A stretch of 64,000 nt of DNA from NCBI RefSeq assembly GCF_010183535.1, contig NC_071333.1:18784587-18848586 (forward strand), read 5' to 3'. Source of the stretch: Caenorhabditis remanei (taxonomy: Eukaryota; Nematoda; Chromadorea; Rhabditida; Rhabditidae). The translations under genes were made by a program, and so were the position numbers. Within the stretch, counting starts at the first letter, position 1, and every line of letters begins with the position of its first letter. Below, one piece after another: positions 60,062 through 64,000 of this stretch. The notes beneath the pieces are model-generated. The model was not told where the DNA came from. It searched no databases and saw nothing but the letters and a program-made list of their open reading frames with translations.

Positions 60062-60599
60062 AAAAGAGTGAAAACAATAAAATGTTGAAATAGAACAATG
60101 AGAATAAAAGTTAGTGTGCTTATCACTTTTAATGGTCATTATGACGTATTTGTTGTTGTGGGAGAGTCTCAAGAAATAATATTACCTCAATTTTGCAACT
60201 ACAAGTAAAGTAATTAAGTTTTATTCTGACTTGGTTTGAAATATAAAAACTATGAACGACAAAAAAATAAAGAAAAAAACCGTGGAGGACTTTTTGCCAA
60301 GACAAACAGTATAGTATTTAACATTGCTGAGTAGAATGATGTGAAAACAAATAGTGTACGGCTGCCTTTTTTCTCTTATTGTGAATTTATTGAATCAACT
60401 TGCCACTGAAAGTTGCTCAAAGTATTTTAGCTCATAATTATGTTTTTAATGAAACTTTCCTTCTGATCAACCAAACACTGATGTCGCTTTGTAATAAATG
60501 TGTAAAAATGAAGTCGTTTTTTTTTTCTCATTGAACAAACGTAAACATTTATTTGGATAAACGCTATTTTAACAGTATTTACAGAATGAAGGTTCAACG
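60062..60599. other. Spacer between arrestin copies 1 and 2
   Basis: The left part (60062-60300) matches the spacer beyond copy 2 (62275-62540). The right part (about 60480-60599) matches the DNA between the Cys-rich gene and arrestin copy 1 (about 58050-58170), including its AATAAA. The duplicated unit therefore carried a piece of the neighbouring gene's 3' flank. No gene is seen here. Confidence 0.75.
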
Positions 60600-62274
60600 T
60601 TAAGCGATTAAGGCTTCCTCATAAGTTGGAGGATGGTAATAACTTTCTACATTAGAAAGAATTGGTGGAAGAACTGAATATGGTGGTGGCTGGCTAGCAG
60701 ATCTAGCAGATCGTAAGGGCGTCACAGGTGTAGATGTGATTGGGACGGTACTAATGATGATTGGGAATTCACAATGCAATGTGTTATTCAGCAATGTATC
60801 GGTGCCTAACATTACGGAAAGGAAGTAATGAACAGTTATGATGGAGCTCTGAAACGTTTGTGAAACTCTCGGTATTTTGATTCTCAGCTCTTCGAATCCT
60901 CGTGATTTCGGAAGGACTTCGATCTTCTTCCTCTTTTCCAGAACCGTATCCATTTCATTCTTCTGACATAACTCATTGCTCCCAGAGAGTTTCCAAGATG
61001 TGCTTCCAGTGAAATGAGAATGTTGGTGAAGCTCTACACGCACACAGTTCGCAGGTTTTGTTGAGGCGTTGTCGATATTGATAGTAATTGGTAAATTCTC
61101 GCCGACAATATATGGTTTGTTTGGAATTGTGACCTGAAAATATTGATATAGACCAGAGGAAAATAACTGACTAGAAAGGTCATGGAGTAGTTTTGTAGTA
61201 ATGAGATGTGACCTAAATCATTGGAAAGCTGAGAAAACGCTGAAACCACATAAATATCTAGTTTCTGCCCTCGAGGCCGGGTATTTGCAAAAACAAGGTC
61301 AAAATAGATAGTTGTTATCTTTTTAACACGCGAAAATTGCAAAAATTGTTTGCGTGTCACTTAAGTAATAGTTTGTCATTTTTCAGAACTTTCACCTTGT
61401 TTTACTCGAATACCAGACATTTGGATTTGGATTCGGTGTTTTCTCCGCTCTCCAATAATATAAGTCACGTCCAATAACTCCAAACTGACTCCATGACTTT
61501 CCTTAATAAGAGTGGCCTCACCGTCAATGTCACTAGTCCATTTTTGAAGAAAGCTCCAATATCTTTAACGTCTCTTCTTGAGACTTTTGTGCTGGAGAGT
61601 GAGAAACGACTAATATCAACGTTGGGAACCACTGAAAAATGTAAGGCTCAAATAATTCTTATAAAGAATGCGTACCTCTAAAATTCGCTGTTTTCTTTAT
61701 GCTAAACTTCAATGGTCTAGCCAGTTCAACACTGATTTTGTACCGAACATGGCCGTACCGACCTTCATAATTAGGCAGAGCATTAGCTGGGATTCGGAAC
61801 AAAAATGGAAACACGTGGGGACCCGCTGGGAGCTTATTCTGTAAAACTTTTGTTTATTGATTCTAGTTTTTTTTGAAAAAGTAACTCACATTCTGATTAT
61901 CACCACTCCACACAATCGTGTCCATTTTAATGTAATCCATAATTGCTCCGTAGGTCACATTATCACTGAAAATATTGAATAATCATTAATTTGTGACAAG
62001 TAACCTTAAGAAGGTACTTTTTGCTGTACTTTGTCCAATTTGTCTTAGCCACACCATGAATTCGGATTTTCAGATGATGAGCTTTTATATCTGCACTTGT
62101 TATCAGGATCACATTCCCAGAGACTTGGTCTCCCGGCTTGTAATATTTCGGGTTATCGAATACAATGTCTATGCTCTCCATGAATGAATCTGAAATGAAC
62201 ATTACTTGGTGTTGAAGGTTATAGTATGAAGAATACATACAACAGGAAGTGTAACCGACATTAGGAGCATTCAT
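60600..62274 (-). CDS. Alpha-arrestin domain protein, tandem copy 2
   Basis: Six exons (62274-62241, 62189-62018, 61965-61890, 61838-61676, 61631-61522, 61133-60600) give 362 residues. Exons 2 to 5 have exactly the lengths of those in copy 1 (172, 76, 163 and 110), and the protein is very similar throughout. The N- and C-terminal arrestin folds are complete (SIDIVFDNPKYYKPGDQVSG; VTIPNKPYIVGENLPITINI). Two PPxY motifs (PPPYSVLPP and HPPTYEEAL) are kept. Exon 6 has a short insertion of Arg-Ser-Ala before the first PY motif. Intron 5 carries a foldback element unrelated to that of copy 1. Its role is presumably as for copy 1, a ubiquitin-ligase adaptor at membranes. Sequence divergence sits mostly in exons 3 and 6. 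Confidence 0.91.
61174..61504. mobile_element. Different foldback element in intron 5 of arrestin copy 2
   Basis: The left terminus AAAGGTCATGGAGTAG (61177 on) and the right terminus CTCCATGACTTTCC (61490-61503) are inverse complements. The match continues inward through GTGACCT/AAGTCACGT and GAAAGCTGAGAAAAC/GTTTTCTCCGCTCTCC. The total of about 330 bases makes up most of the intron. It shares no sequence with the element in the same intron of copy 1. Confidence 0.82.
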
Positions 62275-62937
62275 AAAAAAGTGAAAACAATAAAATGTTG
62301 AAATAGAACAATGAAAATAAAAGTTAGTGTGCTTATCAGTTTTAATGGTGATTTGGGCGTATTTGTTGTTAGAGGGGGAGTCTCATGAAGTGATATTACC
62401 TCAATGTTACAACTAAAAGTAATTTAATTCAGTTTAATTGACTTAAAATGATTTGACTTAAAATATGAAAATTATAAACGACAAAAAAACAAAGAAAAAG
62501 AACCGTGGAGGGCTTTTTGCCAAGTCAAAAAGGGTCAGAGAGCTTTGTGAAAACAAATAGTGTACCGGTACCTATTTTTTCTTATTGACAGGACTTTGAA
62601 TCAACTCGCGATAGATAGATGCTCAAAGTATTCCATCTCAAATTTATGTTTTTCATAGAATTATGGTCGACCAAACACTGATGATTTGCCTGTTGAACAC
62701 ACCGACCACCGTTTTGTGATAAAATACCATCTTATGCAAAATAGGAACAACTTGTTTTTTTTTGTTTCTATAACTCAAAAAACTGTTTTATGTGAATAGC
62801 ATTCACGTGATATGATAATGATGTGAATAGAAATAAGAACAAAAACGAAAAACGTAATAGTTCAGTATTTTATTCATAGATAACATGGTAATAGACAAAA
62901 AAGAAGGAGTAAAAAGATAGGAGGAACAATTAAACGA
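62275..62937. other. Spacer between arrestin copies 2 and 3
   Basis: The left part is homologous to the spacer after copy 1 (offset about 2.2 kb). The right part is unique and contains the 3' flank of copy 3. There is no gene and no clear repeat of its own. Confidence 0.6.
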
Positions 62938-63495
62938 TTAATTTTTTATAGTAGAGAATGATTCTTCATAAGTTGGAGGAGGAGCAGATGGGCTTGGTGA
63001 ATCATCGGTGGGAGCGGATGGAGTTGAACAGGAATAGGGTGGTGGCAATAGCATTAAATCAGTTTTCTCATTGATTGTGCCAGAAAAGGTCATTGAATTA
63101 TTAATTTGAACAGTGCCAATGAAAATAGGAAACTCGGAATGCAACGTGTTGTTCATTGATGTTTCTGTGTCCACTTTTACAGAGAGACAGTATTCAACCA
63201 TGATGATAGGACACCCAAAATTCGGTATCAGTTTTGGGATTTTAATGCTTAATTCTTCATTTCCTACTGACTTCGCCGCTATTTTGATGGTTTTTCTACT
63301 CTCTGCTACCATCTTGGTTTCATTTTTGTGGTATTCCTTAGAACTACTGAAAATGGAATTCTTGGTAGCGTGATAATGCGTGTGCTGAAGTAGTTCCGCT
63401 CGGATACAGTAAACAGGTCTTGTGGATAAGTTGTCGATGTTGATAATGATTGGGAGACTCTCCCCGGGTGCATATGCTTGTTTTGGAATCGTGAT
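62938..63495 (-). CDS. Alpha-arrestin domain protein, copy 3 (last exon only)
   Basis: A 558-base terminal exon begins after a TTTGCAG acceptor at 63496 and encodes 185 residues, equivalent to exon 6 of the other copies. It carries the C-terminal arrestin fold (ITIPKQAYAPGESLPIIINI ... FPIFIGTVQINNSM). The tail has PPPYSCSTP and PPPTYEESF, two PPxY motifs. It is clearly more diverged than copies 1 and 2 are from each other. No upstream arrestin exon is visible in the remaining 500 bases, so the 5' exons must lie beyond the window after an intron of more than 500 bases. The frame running upstream of the acceptor (to 63561) is intronic. Confidence 0.88.
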   Translation of the reverse strand: MTIPKQAYAPGESLPIIINIDNLSTRPVYCIRAELLQHTHYHATKNSIFSSSKEYHKNETKMVAESRKTIKIAAKSVGNEELSIKIPKLIPNFGCPIIMVEYCLSVKVDTETSMNNTLHSEFPIFIGTVQINNSMTFSGTINEKTDLMLLPPPYSCSTPSAPTDDSPSPSAPPPTYEESFSTIKN

Positions 63496-64000
63496 CTGCA
63501 AACATAAGTAAAATATAAAATCAATGTACAGGACCGGCCAAACATATACAGTAGCGGTCATAGGTGAGTATACCTCGATACTTTCCTATGTATCTCAGCT
63601 GAAACTTGTCCGTTTTGCATAAACTTTTTTTTCAAAGATAGCTGAAACATCCAGTAAAACTGTCATAAGTTTTTTGTTTGTAGTGATTTGCTGATTTTTT
63701 TGATTATCGATTTTTCCTGATCTAGATTTGAAAATCCGGAAAAAAACTTTTTATTTTTGAACTGGACCATATGATTTTTTGAGTTTAAAATGATGAGTTA
63801 CGTTCATAAAAACAAAATCTGATGTTAAAATGCTTCTGTGAATCTTCATCGTCGTGCTACAGCTCCAGAAGTCCAAACTGGTATGCATGGCTAAAACGTT
63901 ATAACTCATCGTTAAAACGTCCAAATTGGTTGAAAATTGCGGAAAAAGATGCGTATTATATTTATCAACAATATTACAACATAAAATCTTGATTTTGAGA
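63496..64000 (-). other. Probable intron of arrestin copy 3, right edge
   Basis: AT-rich, with no arrestin-like exon on the minus strand and no other gene. I take it to be intron sequence because exon 6 of copy 3 needs upstream exons. Confidence 0.5.

Noticed and set aside
63496..63561. Upstream extension of arrestin copy 3 as a start codon region
   Set aside because: It crosses a consensus acceptor and matches no arrestin sequence, so it is intronic.

Overview
The window is nuclear DNA from a Caenorhabditis nematode and is almost certainly Caenorhabditis elegans chromosome X. It is AT-rich, its introns are short with the worm TTTCAG acceptor, and it carries four genes I recognise: the microRNA mir-47, the epidermal GATA factor elt-3, the microRNA Argonaute alg-1 and the syntaxin syx-2. 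Assignment to C. elegans is from memory of these genes, not from a search. All gene models were spliced by hand by matching reading frame and intron phase.

Layout. 0.6-0.7 kb: mir-47 (+). 1.9-5.5 kb: a 704-codon NRF-6-like acyltransferase-3 membrane protein (-), with a TTCCGG minisatellite element in its third intron. 6.3-7.3 kb: a C2HC zinc-knuckle protein (-). 9.1-9.6 kb: a broken RING-finger gene (-). 12.8-14.0 kb: a seven-helix membrane protein (+). 15.8-20.6 kb: elt-3 (+), with two upstream coding exons separated from the rest by a 2.8 kb intron. 22.9-24.1 kb: a dead mariner transposon. 24-30.7 kb: a long upstream region leading to alg-1 (30.7-35.3 kb, +). 40.0-41.6 kb: syx-2 (+). 42.2-44.3 kb: a GT31 galactosyltransferase-like enzyme (+) with a tRNA-Lys(UUU) in one intron. 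44.5-47.9 kb: a Q/N-rich RGG-box protein (-). 51.4-57.9 kb: three small genes (+), two of them relatives of the zinc-knuckle gene at 7 kb and one a Cys-rich/coiled-coil protein of unknown role. 58.2-63.6 kb: three tandem alpha-arrestin genes (-), the last cut off by the window edge.

Functional links are limited. mir-47 and alg-1 belong to the same pathway (microRNA silencing) but are 30 kb apart and not co-transcribed. The arrestin genes are a recent tandem duplication whose two complete copies carry unrelated foldback elements in the same intron. The zinc-knuckle genes are a dispersed local family on both strands. I see no CRISPR, operon-like bacterial structure or intact transposon. Nothing here convincingly amounts to a new molecular system; the least-described parts are the zinc-knuckle family, the Cys-rich protein at 57 kb and the foldback elements.
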